Below are positions 48,101 through 55,168 of a stretch of 64,000 bases of DNA, piece by piece (within the stretch, counting starts at the first letter, position 1; each line of letters starts with the position of its first letter). The notes under the pieces are model-generated. The model worked only from the letters and a program-made list of their open reading frames with translations. It ran no database searches and was not told where the DNA came from. Location of the stretch: assembly GCF_004570865.1 (NCBI RefSeq), contig NZ_SPQS01000021.1, forward strand, positions 62,001-126,000, in the 5' to 3' direction. This DNA is from Bradyrhizobium frederickii. Lineage in GTDB: Bacteria; Pseudomonadota; Alphaproteobacteria; Rhizobiales; Xanthobacteraceae. The position numbers and the translations under genes were made by a program.

Positions 48101-48528
48101 AGCTCGACGAGGGGCAGGCGGTGTGGGTGCCGGACCTGAACCTGCCGCTCGGTGAAATGCTGCCCGAGAGCTACGTGCAGTCCGAGCCGGTCCGGCTCGA
48201 GCTCTATGCCCGCGCCGCACGTTGCACGGATGAGGACGACCTCGAAGACCTCGAGGAGGAAACCGCCCGCCGCTTCGGACCCTTACCGAAGGTCGCGCGC
48301 GACTTCTTCGCCGCGGCGAGGCTCAGGATCGAATGCAAGCGCAGAGGCATCGTCCGCCTCGACGTCGGCCCGGAAGCTGCGGCCGCGACGTTCCTGCCCG
48401 GACGCCTGCGGAAGTCGCGGGGCAAGTCGCTGCAACGCGACGGCGACCGCGTGGTCTATCACGCCAAGATGCAGGACACGCCGTTCGAGCGGGTGGAGGA
48501 GCTGTTCGAGCTGCTGGACGAGGGCTGA
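45190..48528 (+). CDS. Mfd-family helicase (transcription-repair coupling factor-like)
   Basis: A 1112-residue protein with the whole Mfd layout in divergent form. After a Lys/Ser-rich basic N-terminus (about 20-70) come UvrB-like domains (to about 440), a CarD/RID-like module (GTVVIHLQRGLGVLDGLQTV), and a RecG-type translocase with Walker A GDVGFGKTE at 617-625, DEEQHFG at 718-724, MSATPIPRTL, and ATNIVESGLDIPRANT. The C-terminal TRCF domain follows. Canonical Mfd restarts RNA polymerase stalled at lesions and recruits UvrA. Identity with the cell's main Mfd cannot be judged here; the degenerate RID suggests a paralogue. Start uncertain (45190 or 45214). Confidence 0.85.
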   Translation: MARSRRIGMRAAGVQLTTVYDQKRIQVRLTKKARVAKRSPKKTLPSRTSTSKALPNRTSPRTSKAVQRATISSSSPLGVLALHLLAQWKQSGPGGIVFLAENENRAERLGSVIHALDPACEVLVFPRLNTLPFDQLEPSHELAGRRASVLRRLAKSKKPLFLVSTAEAVMERLPPPASLARLSLSLKVGGPFSERELETRLEALGYDLDDEPDYPGGALFHGQTFEIFPAGALGPFRIEHSDRAIKRIVAFDPNEHRIIFETRELLVDPMSERLGLAGKGGRRASLFDYCGRAKWIADAGVPAHADGWLDTIEEAAPRAEREREYLGRRDWKQLSRGMKVLPRAASFQTIPEFSKLTSARKALRAFVEETRRAGSRLILAAAQEDDLRVMERMSGLKAPRCEDWDEAASARSGEAALLADLDAGFVVPGRKPLVVVTASDVLGSRAHHAQPMARAWSTAFDHADVPEQGTVVIHLQRGLGVLDGLQTVNTGGGGLREMIRLKFAGDNAVLVPPSDLALMWPYAAELGKLSLDKADGSTWWARRTEAEREIQAAGRALAKHISQRRRRRGEKLVPPGSAYEKFVARFPYFTTIDQATAIHDVLDDLASGHPMDRVICGDVGFGKTEVALRAAAAVVLSGKQVAVAVPTTVLARQHVATFQKRFAPFGIEVGNLSRATSGAELRETREGLRSGRIKVVIGTQALTGKDVRFDDLGLVIIDEEQHFGAAEKAKLAGLAKNVHVLMMSATPIPRTLAAGLAGFRDLSVIASPPVHRLPVATRIAPLSDAAIASALLREQRRHGQSFLICPRIQDLDPMLARVQAVAPDLRIVCLHGRLAADEIDDRMMSFVEGRADVLLATNIVESGLDIPRANTIVVCWPEKFGLAQLHQLRGRVGRSGIRAFAHLLTETQSGQSEKRLAVLEEFSRPGAGFAISEHDLDLRGAGDLFSEQQSGHVQVFGPVLYSHLLKMASEKLDEGQAVWVPDLNLPLGEMLPESYVQSEPVRLELYARAARCTDEDDLEDLEEETARRFGPLPKVARDFFAAARLRIECKRRGIVRLDVGPEAAAATFLPGRLRKSRGKSLQRDGDRVVYHAKMQDTPFERVEELFELLDEG

Positions 48529-48640
48529 GGCGGCCTTCAAAAACGCGAAAACAACCCCATGCACAGTAGCTAAGTGCTGCTGGCACAAGGTTTTTTGAAT
48601 CCGGCGAAAAGCCAGCCGCAACCACCTGAGCGCACGCCTC

Positions 48641-48771
48641 GTCCTTCGAGACGCCCGCTTGCGCAGGCTCCTCAGGATGAGGCTAAGCAGCATCGGCGCT
48701 CGTCGAAACGATCGCGGCGCACCCGGTCCTCATCCTGAGGGCCCGCCAACGGCGGGCGTCTCGAAGGATGG
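48641..48771. repeat. Palindromic REP-like element, family B, copy 2
   Basis: CGTCCTTCGAGACGCCCGC...CTCCTCAGGATGAGG at the left is inverted against CCTCATCCTGAGG...GCGGGCGTCTCGAAGGATGG at the right. The arms resemble those of 26904-27014. It lies in the 439-base gap after the Mfd-like gene, otherwise empty. Confidence 0.8.
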
Positions 48772-48967
48772 CCACAGGCGAAATCGCTCCCAGCGACTGC
48801 CCCCGTACTCGAACGGAGGCGCCGGGCCCGTCGGCCGCCTCCGCCGCTAACGTGGAATTAATCCGAAATGCTCACAATTTTAGGCAGTTGTGTAAGGGTG
48901 CTGCGTACACGGACTCGTCGCGAGGACGTTCCATGGGCGGCTTCCTGTTGCTCGCTCATTGGGGTCC

Positions 48968-49645
48968 ATGCACGTGACCACGACATTCGAAACGGCAAGC
49001 TTTGCCGAAGAGCTCGACGCCGCAGCCCTTGCAGCCGCCGCGGCAGGGCACGAACCCGAAATGCCCGAAGCTTCGGAGCCGGCGAAGCGGCCCCGCCGGA
49101 AATCGATCCTGGCGCTTTCGGTGTGTGCCCTGGCCATCAACGGCGCGGCGGCCATCTACACGTCGCCGGCCGATTTTTCGTCGCTGAACCTCGGCAGCCT
49201 CGCCGAACTGCTTCCGCGCCAGGAAGCGTCCGCGCCAAAGCCGGATCCGATCGTCGCGGCCCTGAAGGACATTCAGGCAGCCCAGCAGCAACACACCGCC
49301 TTGCTCCAGCAGAACAATCAGGCAGCGGATCAGAACTCGGTTCTGCTACAGCAGGATTCAATGCTGCTGCTGTCGCTGCGACAGAGCATCACGGACGAAC
49401 GGGTCGATGTGAAGAAGATCTCGTCGCAGCTGTCGACGCTGATCGCGAAGATCGACTCGCTCCAGAGCACGGTGATGTCGGACGTCACCTCGTCCGTCCG
49501 AAGAGCGCATGCGCGCTATGGACTGCCCGCCGCGATGCGCAAGCGGATGGTGCGGGAGACGAAGCCCTTGCCCGTGGGGCCGGTGGGGCCGGTGTCGGTT
49601 GGCGGCGCGCCGCTGAGCGTGCCGGCTGCGGCGCCGGAGAGCTGA
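48968..49645 (+). CDS. Membrane-anchored coiled-coil protein
   Basis: A 225-residue protein of unknown family. An acidic/Ala-rich cytoplasmic head (1-40) and a basic stretch (KRPRRK) lead to one membrane helix (about 48-68, SILALSVCALAINGAAAIYT). Then a Gln-rich coiled coil follows (AALKDIQAAQQQHTALLQQ, LRQSITDERVDVKKISSQLS) and a Pro/Val-rich tail. The topology suggests a periplasmic coiled coil. ATG at 48968 rather than TTG at 48959. Confidence 0.65.
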   Translation: MHVTTTFETASFAEELDAAALAAAAAGHEPEMPEASEPAKRPRRKSILALSVCALAINGAAAIYTSPADFSSLNLGSLAELLPRQEASAPKPDPIVAALKDIQAAQQQHTALLQQNNQAADQNSVLLQQDSMLLLSLRQSITDERVDVKKISSQLSTLIAKIDSLQSTVMSDVTSSVRRAHARYGLPAAMRKRMVRETKPLPVGPVGPVSVGGAPLSVPAAAPES

Positions 49646-49714
49646 CGTCACGTCAAGCCGATCAGCTACGACGACGGCCGCGCTGGTCTGCGCGCGCCGG
49701 TTTCGCGCCGACCG

Positions 49715-49957
49715 TCACTTCAAGGCGTGATCGATCTTGTGTCCCAAATGACCGGTGTCGTGATCACGGCGCAGCTGGCTCAGCGACGTCTCGTTGAGCT
49801 GGGCCAGGACCTCGCTGAGCTGCGTCGCATCGGGATACCCGGCCGCAAAGCTCTTGCCGTAGATCTTGCGCAACGTGCCGACCAGCGTGTTGCCGTGCTT
49901 CTTGCTGATCCCGCCATCCTTGTCGCGGTGGCGGCCATCCAGGCCCGGTTCCTTCAT
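49715..49957 (-). CDS. Conserved hypothetical small protein
   Basis: An 80-residue basic protein: MKEPGLDGRHRDKDGGISKK, GNTLVGTLRKIYGKSFAAGY, LSEVLAQLNETSLSQLRRDH. It is a recognisable rhizobial family without a name. GAGAG precedes the ATG at 49957. It is convergent with the coiled-coil gene. Small size, high charge and the KHGNTLxGTLRKIYG core suggest a nucleic acid- or protein-binding role, but this is speculation. Confidence 0.7.
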   Translation of the reverse strand: MKEPGLDGRHRDKDGGISKKHGNTLVGTLRKIYGKSFAAGYPDATQLSEVLAQLNETSLSQLRRDHDTGHLGHKIDHALK

Positions 49958-50117
49958 GCGTCTCTCCCGTGCGGCGTCTGAAGCGCCTGGAGAGAGCCTG
50001 CGCCCAAACCGGTGGACTGGCAATGGCACCGCGCGTCCCGGGTTCGCGCATCAGCCCCGCGCACGCCGTCCTGCGCTGGAGCTACCGCGCGCGAACGCGA
50101 TCCCGCCAATTCCGGCT

Positions 50118-50279
50118 TCAAGCCAGCGGGATGGTGTCCACCCGCAGGCAGGGACGGCACTGGTACGCATGCACTGCGGGTAGCGTGAAGATGGCCGGCA
50201 GCGTGGCCAAAAACGCCATCGGTCGTTTGCACTTCGAACAGATCAGAACGGGCGGGCTATCTTTCGCTGCGCAGATCAT
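50118..50279 (-). CDS. Small zinc-ribbon protein
   Basis: A 53-residue protein with LICSKCKRPMAFLATLPAI and YQCRPCLRVDTIPLA, two CxxC pairs 24 residues apart, as in many short rhizobial zinc-ribbon proteins. The start is uncertain: ATG at 50279 has no good ribosome-binding site and a TTG lies 10 codons upstream. Confidence 0.55.
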   Translation of the reverse strand: MICAAKDSPPVLICSKCKRPMAFLATLPAIFTLPAVHAYQCRPCLRVDTIPLA

Positions 50280-50622
50280 CGCCAAATTGTCCACGGGGAG
50301 AGGGGACAATAGGCGTCCGCAGCCCGAAGTTCATCTCGGGGCGACTACTGGACTCTATCGGAATCTGGCGCGCTCACTTGCGACGAAGGGGCGCTTTGCA
50401 TTCGCGTCGACGCAATCGGCGCCGCATGAACGGCGAGTCCTGCTGCCCGCGTCCGACATTGACGGCTGTGGTGGTGAGAACGGCGGTCTCGCGACGCGGT
50501 TCGTAAAGCCGTCCCTGCGGAATGACGTGACACGCACCCGAACGGCCGTCCACGTTTGGCTCCGGCCTGATCCGGCGTACTCTCAGGGTGGTTCGTCGCA
50601 GGAACGTGCCTCCAAGAGAAGC
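50280..50622. other. Intergenic stretch, nothing recognised
   Basis: The ORFs are short, arginine-rich and unlike any family. It ends at the second copy of the two-hairpin repeat. Confidence 0.5.
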
Positions 50623-50727
50623 GCTAAAGCATGATCCGGAAAAGTGCGCAGCGGTTTTCCGAAAAGATCATGCTTAAACGACAACCTAAAGCGCGATGAT
50701 GATTCACCCTAGTCGCATCGCGCTTTA
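50623..50727 (-). repeat. Two-hairpin dispersed repeat (RIME-like), copy 2
   Basis: Reverse complement of 41181-41286, four differences by eye in about 105 bases. Read on the minus strand it starts TAAAGCGCGATGCGAC, and its first three bases are the stop codon of the 56-residue gene at 50725-50895, exactly as for copy 1. Confidence 0.9.
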
Positions 50728-50895
50728 GGCCGCTTGCTCCTCGAAAGAGGTGTAAATGCGGCCGTTGGGATCAACGACCTGAACGTCCCAGCAGCCGTCC
50801 TCGACCAGCTCCCGGGCCTTCTTAAGGGCGGCGGCAAGTGAAGGCCGCTTGAGACTGACCACGCCCGCCGTGTCGAAGCCGTTGATTTCAAACAT
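50725..50895 (-). CDS. Small conserved-looking protein
   Basis: A 56-residue ORF with an excellent ribosome-binding site (GGAGGAG, 6 bases before the ATG). The sequence MFEINGFDTAGVVSLKRPSL, AAALKKARELVEDGCWDVQV, DPNGRIYTSFEEQ looks like a real compact alpha/beta domain. The stop TAA is contributed by the adjacent repeat. No family recognised. Confidence 0.7.
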   Translation of the reverse strand: MFEINGFDTAGVVSLKRPSLAAALKKARELVEDGCWDVQVVDPNGRIYTSFEEQAA

Positions 50896-51209
50896 GCCGC
50901 TCCTCCGGTTTTGGGAAGCGTACGCGTTTTGAGAGGGTTGTCAGCGGGTTTTTGGGGCGGGCGGGCGAAGGACAATCTCGCCGGAAGGCACCAGCTTCCC
51001 GACGTGCGGTCGCCAAGGGCGCGCCATTGCGGGGAAGGAGCCGTTGCGCTCGCGTCGACAAAATCGGCGCCGCACGAACGGCGCGTAGGATGGATCGAGT
51101 CTTGCGAAACCCATAGCTGGCAATTCGGTCGGTCGCTCCGCGGCTTTTGTGGATGGCTCCGATAATCGATCGCGGATCGAGGGCGAGAGGTCGAGGTGCT
51201 CGTCGACGA
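50896..51209. other. Intergenic stretch, nothing recognised
   Basis: ORFs on both strands read as Arg/Pro/Ser-rich shadows. The left end holds the promoter of the 56-residue gene. Confidence 0.5.
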
Positions 51210-51470
51210 TCATTGGTGCTCCGCGCCAGAACGATAGAATTCGACGACGCGGTGCTTCATTGATACCCGGACATCAAAGCCTGCGGACAACCACGCCTTC
51301 GCTTGTGGGCTTCTGCCATTTAGTGTGCTCCACCAGCTCGTGAATCTATAGGCCGACCTCGGCAGAGGCTTTCCCAATATCGATTCAACCTCAGCAAAGG
51401 TTAGCCGAAGTCTTGGACAGTTCTCCGTTAGCAATCTCTCGCGGAGGGGGCTGTAAATCGAGATTGGCAT
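51210..51470 (-). CDS. Small DUF7662-like protein
   Basis: An 86-residue protein. YSPLRERLLTENCPRLRLTF, AEVESILGKPLPRSAY, TSWWSTLNGRSPQAKAWLSAGFDV and RVVEFYRS match a short domain (DUF7662 type) frequent in phage- and island-borne genes: a Tyr-Pro-Leu start, ExILGxxLPxSA, an aromatic WW, and a final VxFxR. Function unknown. No clear ribosome-binding site before the ATG at 51470. Confidence 0.65.
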   Translation of the reverse strand: MPISIYSPLRERLLTENCPRLRLTFAEVESILGKPLPRSAYRFTSWWSTLNGRSPQAKAWLSAGFDVRVSMKHRVVEFYRSGAEHQ

Positions 51471-51507
51471 TGGCGAGCGTCAGGGAGGAGTAATATTGAC
51501 CAAGATG

Positions 51508-51813
51508 TCACTGCACCTTTTGACCGAGATCTCTCAAGAGCGCGTGGAGAAAGTCGCTGGCATGGTCATAATGTACGCTGTCATTCGCGATTTGACGGGC
51601 GCGCGGCTCCAGTATGCGACCAACGGTTTCAGAGCCGAGCAGCTCAGCTCCTTGCGACCATTGCTCCAGCAATCTATCGGGAATGTCTTCAGCCGATCCA
51701 AACAGCTTCAATAAGCGATGTTCGTCATCGTGCTTGTGGTCGTGATGTGCTTTCGCTGCATAAAAAGCGAACAACCCACGAAAGGCATCACGGGAAACGG
51801 CAGGCTTTGCCAT
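51508..51813 (-). CDS. Hypothetical protein, His/Asp-rich
   Basis: A 101-residue soluble protein. Residues 20-35 contain AKAHHDHKHDDEHR, a metal-binding-like cluster; the rest is helical (LEQWSQGAELLGSETVGRIL, YDHASDFLHALLRDLGQK). A GGGGGGA ribosome-binding site lies before the ATG at 51813. No family recognised. Confidence 0.6.
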   Translation of the reverse strand: MAKPAVSRDAFRGLFAFYAAKAHHDHKHDDEHRLLKLFGSAEDIPDRLLEQWSQGAELLGSETVGRILEPRARQIANDSVHYDHASDFLHALLRDLGQKVQ

Positions 51814-52322
51814 CGCAATATCCCCCCATAAAATCGGACGGTATAATTCTCGAAATCTGGATCGTCGGCAAAACAAAAGCTAGGGAAAATTTAATCGCGG
51901 CTCTGAAGATTTAATCACGGCCCTGAAAAGGAAGGTCAATAGAACTGACGTTAACGCCCTCGGACCTCAGAGGATGTGCTGCAGGACGGTTTCGAGATCT
52001 GTATCGGCTTCGTCCGTCTCGCGCCAAGCGCAGCCGGCACGCGCGCCAAATGAGGAACGCATACGCTTACTCCGATATTGCGCTTGGCAGAGAGACGGCC
52101 CCGGCTGCAGGGGGGCTTTTGGGGTAGGCCGGGGCCGCTCCGCCAGCTCGGCGGCGAGCCGGCAGCGATTCAAGCATCAGGACGCCCAGGTGTTCCTTGG
52201 AAAACCCGCGGGCAGGATGCCTCTCACTGGGTTCGCCTTGCAATTGTGCCAACCTCGTGGCGTAATGCTGAGATTGCCGGGATCGTTTTGTACTCTTGTT
52301 ATTGTTATTTTGTGAGGTCGTG
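51814..52322. other. Intergenic stretch, low coding evidence
   Basis: A minus-strand reading from 52062 to 51967 (31 residues, MRSSFGARAGCAWRETDEAD...) could be a micro-protein, but has no good ribosome-binding site. The segment 51880-51960 is AT-rich and probably holds the promoter of the gene at 51508-51813. Confidence 0.4.
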
Positions 52323-52523
52323 ATGAGTATTTCTGGTCGGACTTCCCATCTTGCTGTCGCCTTGCACCAACGTATCGCATTTCTAGAAAGTCGGATTGCA
52401 GAATTGGACGTCTTGCGAACTCGATTAATGCAAGCAGAGTTGCGCCGCCGACGCTCAAGGTCGCGTGGGAAGTCTGTGGAATCGAGCAGAGTAGATAACC
52501 TTCCGCACTCAACCGACCACTAG
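52323..52523 (+). CDS. Small basic protein
   Basis: A 66-residue protein: a helical N-terminus (TSHLAVALHQRIAFLESRIAELDVL) with heptad-like spacing, then an arginine-rich segment (AELRRRRSRSRGK). GAGG is just upstream. It may be a nucleic-acid-binding helix. The next gene downstream on the same strand (52582) is a truncated H-NS-like protein. Confidence 0.5.
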   Translation: MSISGRTSHLAVALHQRIAFLESRIAELDVLRTRLMQAELRRRRSRSRGKSVESSRVDNLPHSTDH

Positions 52524-52581
52524 TTGCCAGCTCCCCCCTTATAGCCCCAAGCTATAGACGATTCGTGAGTCGGGGGGATTC

Positions 52582-52746
52582 ATGGAACGAAGGCCGTTTG
52601 AAAGCATGTCGATTGAAGAGCTGTGGCAACTCCACAGTGTCGTCAATGACATTCTTGCCACGAGGCTCGTGGCCAAGAAGGAAGAACTGGAGAGGCGGCT
52701 TGCGTTTCTCAACCGCGAAGACAAGACCCCTCGCGGCCAGCATTGA
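52582..52746 (+). CDS. Truncated H-NS-like protein: oligomerisation domain only
   Basis: A 54-residue ORF with GGGGGGA five bases before the ATG. FESMSIEELWQLHSVVNDIL, ATRLVAKKEELERRLAFLN fits the N-terminal oligomerisation coiled coil of alphaproteobacterial H-NS/HvrA proteins (MSxDELWxLHEEIxxxLxxKxxxEKxxLExRLxxL). The C-terminal DNA-binding half (YRNPxxPxxTWxGRGxxPxWL) is absent: the frame stops after NREDKTPRGQH and I find no such motif in any frame downstream. It could act as a dominant-negative partner of full H-NS. Confidence 0.6.
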   Translation: MERRPFESMSIEELWQLHSVVNDILATRLVAKKEELERRLAFLNREDKTPRGQH

Positions 52747-53228
52747 GTGAGAGGTGGTGGCTCAGTAGGCCGCCCGTGCCGGCCGGCGCGTTGGTGGGGT
52801 TGGTCGCATCGCTGCCACCGTGCACGCTGGCGGCACCCTTACGCTGGCAACGTTGCGTGCCGCGCCGATCGTGCGGAACGTCGCGGCATAAGCCGCAGGA
52901 TCTGTCTTGAGGCAGCGCGAGCGGTCTGGCTGGCCTGGATGACTAAGTTTCGCTCAGGTGTATGATTCCCAGGGGCGGAGCTTGATTCGTTATGCTGGAA
53001 AGCATCTTGGTCTTGCTGGGAATTGGAAACGCGGCAGTCCTGTTCATCGCCCTGTGGGGCGCACATAACCGCCCGCGCCTCCGTTAGCTAGCTCGCTCGT
53101 CCAGAAGATTTAGGGTGGTCCGCTCTGTTCACGCTGGCGGGCCCGCCGGTTATGTCCCCCTTGGGCAGGCTCGAAAAGTCGACCAATTAACCATTAAAAA
53201 ACAAAATGGAATTAAATAAATTAAATGG
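52747..53228. other. Intergenic stretch with one possible micro-ORF and an AT-rich end
   Basis: Bases 52992-53087 encode a 31-residue ORF (MLESILVLLGIGNAAVLFIA...) with one membrane helix and a weak GGAG 11 bases upstream. From 53182 to 53250 the sequence is strikingly AT-rich for this genome and leads into a promoter-like pair at 53229-53256. Confidence 0.4.
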
Positions 53229-53256
53229 TGGACAAGATTTAAATTTGGACTAGAGT
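53229..53256 (+). promoter_or_regulatory. Promoter-like sequence in the AT-rich patch
   Basis: TGGACA (53229-53234), 16 bases, TAGAGT (53251-53256). The flanking DNA is the most AT-rich part of the window, a feature H-NS-type proteins prefer. Confidence 0.45.
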
Positions 53257-53297
53257 GCGAATGCTTGGCGCCGGACGCACGCGTCAAGGACCTCCTG

Positions 53298-53358
53298 GAA
53301 GCGGCCCCATCATCCTGCCCCCCTGCTTACGCCGTCCAAAGGATGTAGGGGCCGCTTC
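53298..53358 (+). other. Long hairpin upstream of a micro-protein gene
   Basis: GAAGCGGCCCC (53298-53308) and GGGGCCGCTTC (53348-53358) are perfect 11-base inverted repeats with a 39-base loop. The hairpin ends about 10 bases before the ribosome-binding site of the ORF at 53380, in the predicted 5' untranslated region. There is no T run, so it is not a terminator. Confidence 0.6.
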
Positions 53359-53379
53359 TGGCAAATTGGGAGGCGAATC

Positions 53380-53481
53380 ATGCAGTTCCTGTCCTTAGGT
53401 GATGTGTTTTTCATCTCCGCAGCAACGGGTACGCTCCTACTGGTTGAGCTCGGAGTTTTGATCATTGTGGGCGTGATCTGA
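53380..53481 (+). CDS. 33-residue single-helix membrane peptide
   Basis: ATG at 53380, preceded 6-7 bases upstream by GGGAGG; stop TGA at 53481. The product MQFLSLGDVFFISAATGTLL (first 20) continues with ELGVLIIVGVI, giving one hydrophobic helix with a single acidic residue in the middle. Size and composition fit small membrane regulatory proteins or type I toxins. No antisense RNA was identified. Confidence 0.5.
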   Translation: MQFLSLGDVFFISAATGTLLLVELGVLIIVGVI

Positions 53482-53687
53482 GGCGGACGTTCTCCGGTCA
53501 ATTTCAATTTCAGCGCTCCCCGGGCCAGCCTTCTTCATGCTTATGATCGCAAGCCGTGGCTCGCCCCGATCGAAGTCAGGCCGGCCGTCGGCGCCGCGGG
53601 CTTGTGACCAATGGTCTAGCTGGCGGATCCATCTGACTGGGCACACCAGCTTCAATCCAGAGCGCGGCGATCGGTGGCGGCTATTGA

Positions 53688-53966
53688 TCAATAGTCGTCG
53701 CGGTAATAGCGGTGTCGCCACCGTGGGCGGTACTCCTCCCTGTAGTATCGGCGCGGCTCATAGTAGGCGCGGGGTTGGCGCGCGGCTTGATACTCCGGCG
53801 GAATGACGCCGTTCGGATAACATCTTCCGTAGATATCGGTATCAAACCCGTAGCTGCACGGCCCTTCGCGGACCTGAACCAGGTTGGGCGTTTCGGTCTG
53901 GGTGACCGCGGGTGTCCCGAGCTGGAGCGCAAGGACTGCAGCAGCTGCTGCACTGGACAAGGGCAT
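53688..53966 (-). CDS. Small exported Tyr/Arg-rich protein
   Basis: A 92-residue protein with a signal-like N-terminus (MPLSSAAAAAVLALQLGTPA), a conserved small-secreted-protein core (REGPCSYGFDTDIYGRCYPNG), and a Tyr/Arg-rich tail (YYEPRRYYREEYRPRWRHRY). Such proteins are frequent in Bradyrhizobium. GGAGGAA is 8 bases before the ATG. Function unknown. Confidence 0.7.
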   Translation of the reverse strand: MPLSSAAAAAVLALQLGTPAVTQTETPNLVQVREGPCSYGFDTDIYGRCYPNGVIPPEYQAARQPRAYYEPRRYYREEYRPRWRHRYYRDDY

Positions 53967-54409
53967 GTTCAATTCCTCCGGTGGTGTAGAGCTAAACGCT
54001 GCAGAGACGCGCGCGGTTTCCAGGGAAAGAGAATGGATTTTTCGCCCAAGCCGTCGCGGCATTCATCGTCTATTCATCGCGGCGCGCGGGGAAGGGGTCG
54101 GTGATGTCGACGTCTTTCCCGTCAGACAACGCCACGCGGGCGCTTGCGCAACGACCAGCAACATCTTGGCCAGAACGACGCGAGTGTGGGAGTTTGACTC
54201 ACGGCAGTCAGGCCAAGCGCAACGCTGGCCCCATCTTCGGCGCTTGCGGACAGAAGCGGATATCAACCTGCCGACAACCCGTGATGAATCCGTCTAAATG
54301 GCCCAATGCTGACATTCGCCGGGAGATGTTGATATAAGGCGATACCCCCGGATACGAGGACGTCAGGCTTTGCCAAATCGTCGCCAGATATTGTCAGGAG
54401 GCAACAGCC
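53967..54409. other. Intergenic stretch, nothing recognised
   Basis: Several overlapping short ORFs on both strands, none with a ribosome-binding site and family sense. It may be the remains of decayed genes. Confidence 0.45.
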
Positions 54410-54526
54410 ATGGGTTCGCCAATCCTGCCGGCTCGGGGGCAGCAACAGCCCACGTTTCCTTCTGACAAATTCGCCACCGAGGTAATCAGACGGCTCGATC
54501 AAGCAGTCGCCGAGCGACGTGTGTGA
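54410..54526 (+). CDS. Possible 38-residue protein
   Basis: ATG at 54410 follows AGGAGG by 8 bases. The product (MGSPILPARGQQQPTFPSDK, then FATEVIRRLDQAVAERRV) has a helical end and no family. It ends at the edge of a decayed serine hydrolase gene. The ribosome-binding site is the only strong support. Confidence 0.35.
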   Translation: MGSPILPARGQQQPTFPSDKFATEVIRRLDQAVAERRV

Positions 54527-55141
54527 TGACGATGGGAATGGATTGGGATGAGAGCAGCTTACCTTATGCCGATCCCCGCAACAGCGAAACCGGCCTGGTG
54601 CGCACTGGAATTATTGCGGCGGAGCGACCGCGTTGCTCGCCCGGCTGATCGCCAAGGGATCAGGCAAGTCACTGCACGACTTCGCACGCGAGGCATTGTT
54701 CGATCCGCTCGGCCTGGGTCCGACGCAATGGGCCGCCGGGCCCGATGGTGAGCCATTCGCTGCCTCAGGCGCCCGGATGTCGGTTCGTGACCTCTCTCGG
54801 ATCGGGACGCTGATGCTCTCGGGTGGGCAGCTCAACGGCCAGCAAATCGTTCCTTCGGAGTGGATCACTCGTTGCACGACGCCGGTTGTCAGTTCCGACG
54901 AGCTTCGCCGGTACGGCTATCAATGGTTTCTCCTTGACGTGGCTTCGGCAAGCCGAAGGGATGGGCGGCCGGGCGCCTGGAGCGGATGTGGATGGCGCAG
55001 GGGGAAGGCGGCCAACGCTTGTTCATCATTCCTGCGTTGCAGCTCGTCATTGCCTTGACGGCTGGAAACTACGGGATGGAAGATCAGTGGATTCCGCCGA
55101 CGCGCGTGCTGCGGGAAATCGTTTTGGCGAGTGTGCCTTAG
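54524..55141 (+). pseudogene. Decayed serine hydrolase (beta-lactamase class C family)
   Basis: Three pieces in different frames make up a C-terminal part. Piece 1: MDWDESSLPYADPRNSE (from about 54538). Piece 2: WNYCGGATALLARLIAKGSG to YQWFLLDVA (about 54610-54945), which includes the family region LHDFAREALFDPLG. Piece 3: GKPKGWAAGRLERMWMAQGE to TRVLREIVLASVP (to 55141). A gap between pieces 1 and 2 and a frameshift near 54945 break the gene, and the N-terminal half with the SxxK nucleophile is missing. It cannot make a working enzyme. Confidence 0.8.
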
Positions 55142-55168
55142 CCTTTTTCACCAGGACAACTCATCAGT

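Noticed and set aside
53298..53358. The 11-base hairpin as an intrinsic terminator
   Set aside because: It has a long loop and no T run, and it precedes a ribosome-binding site.
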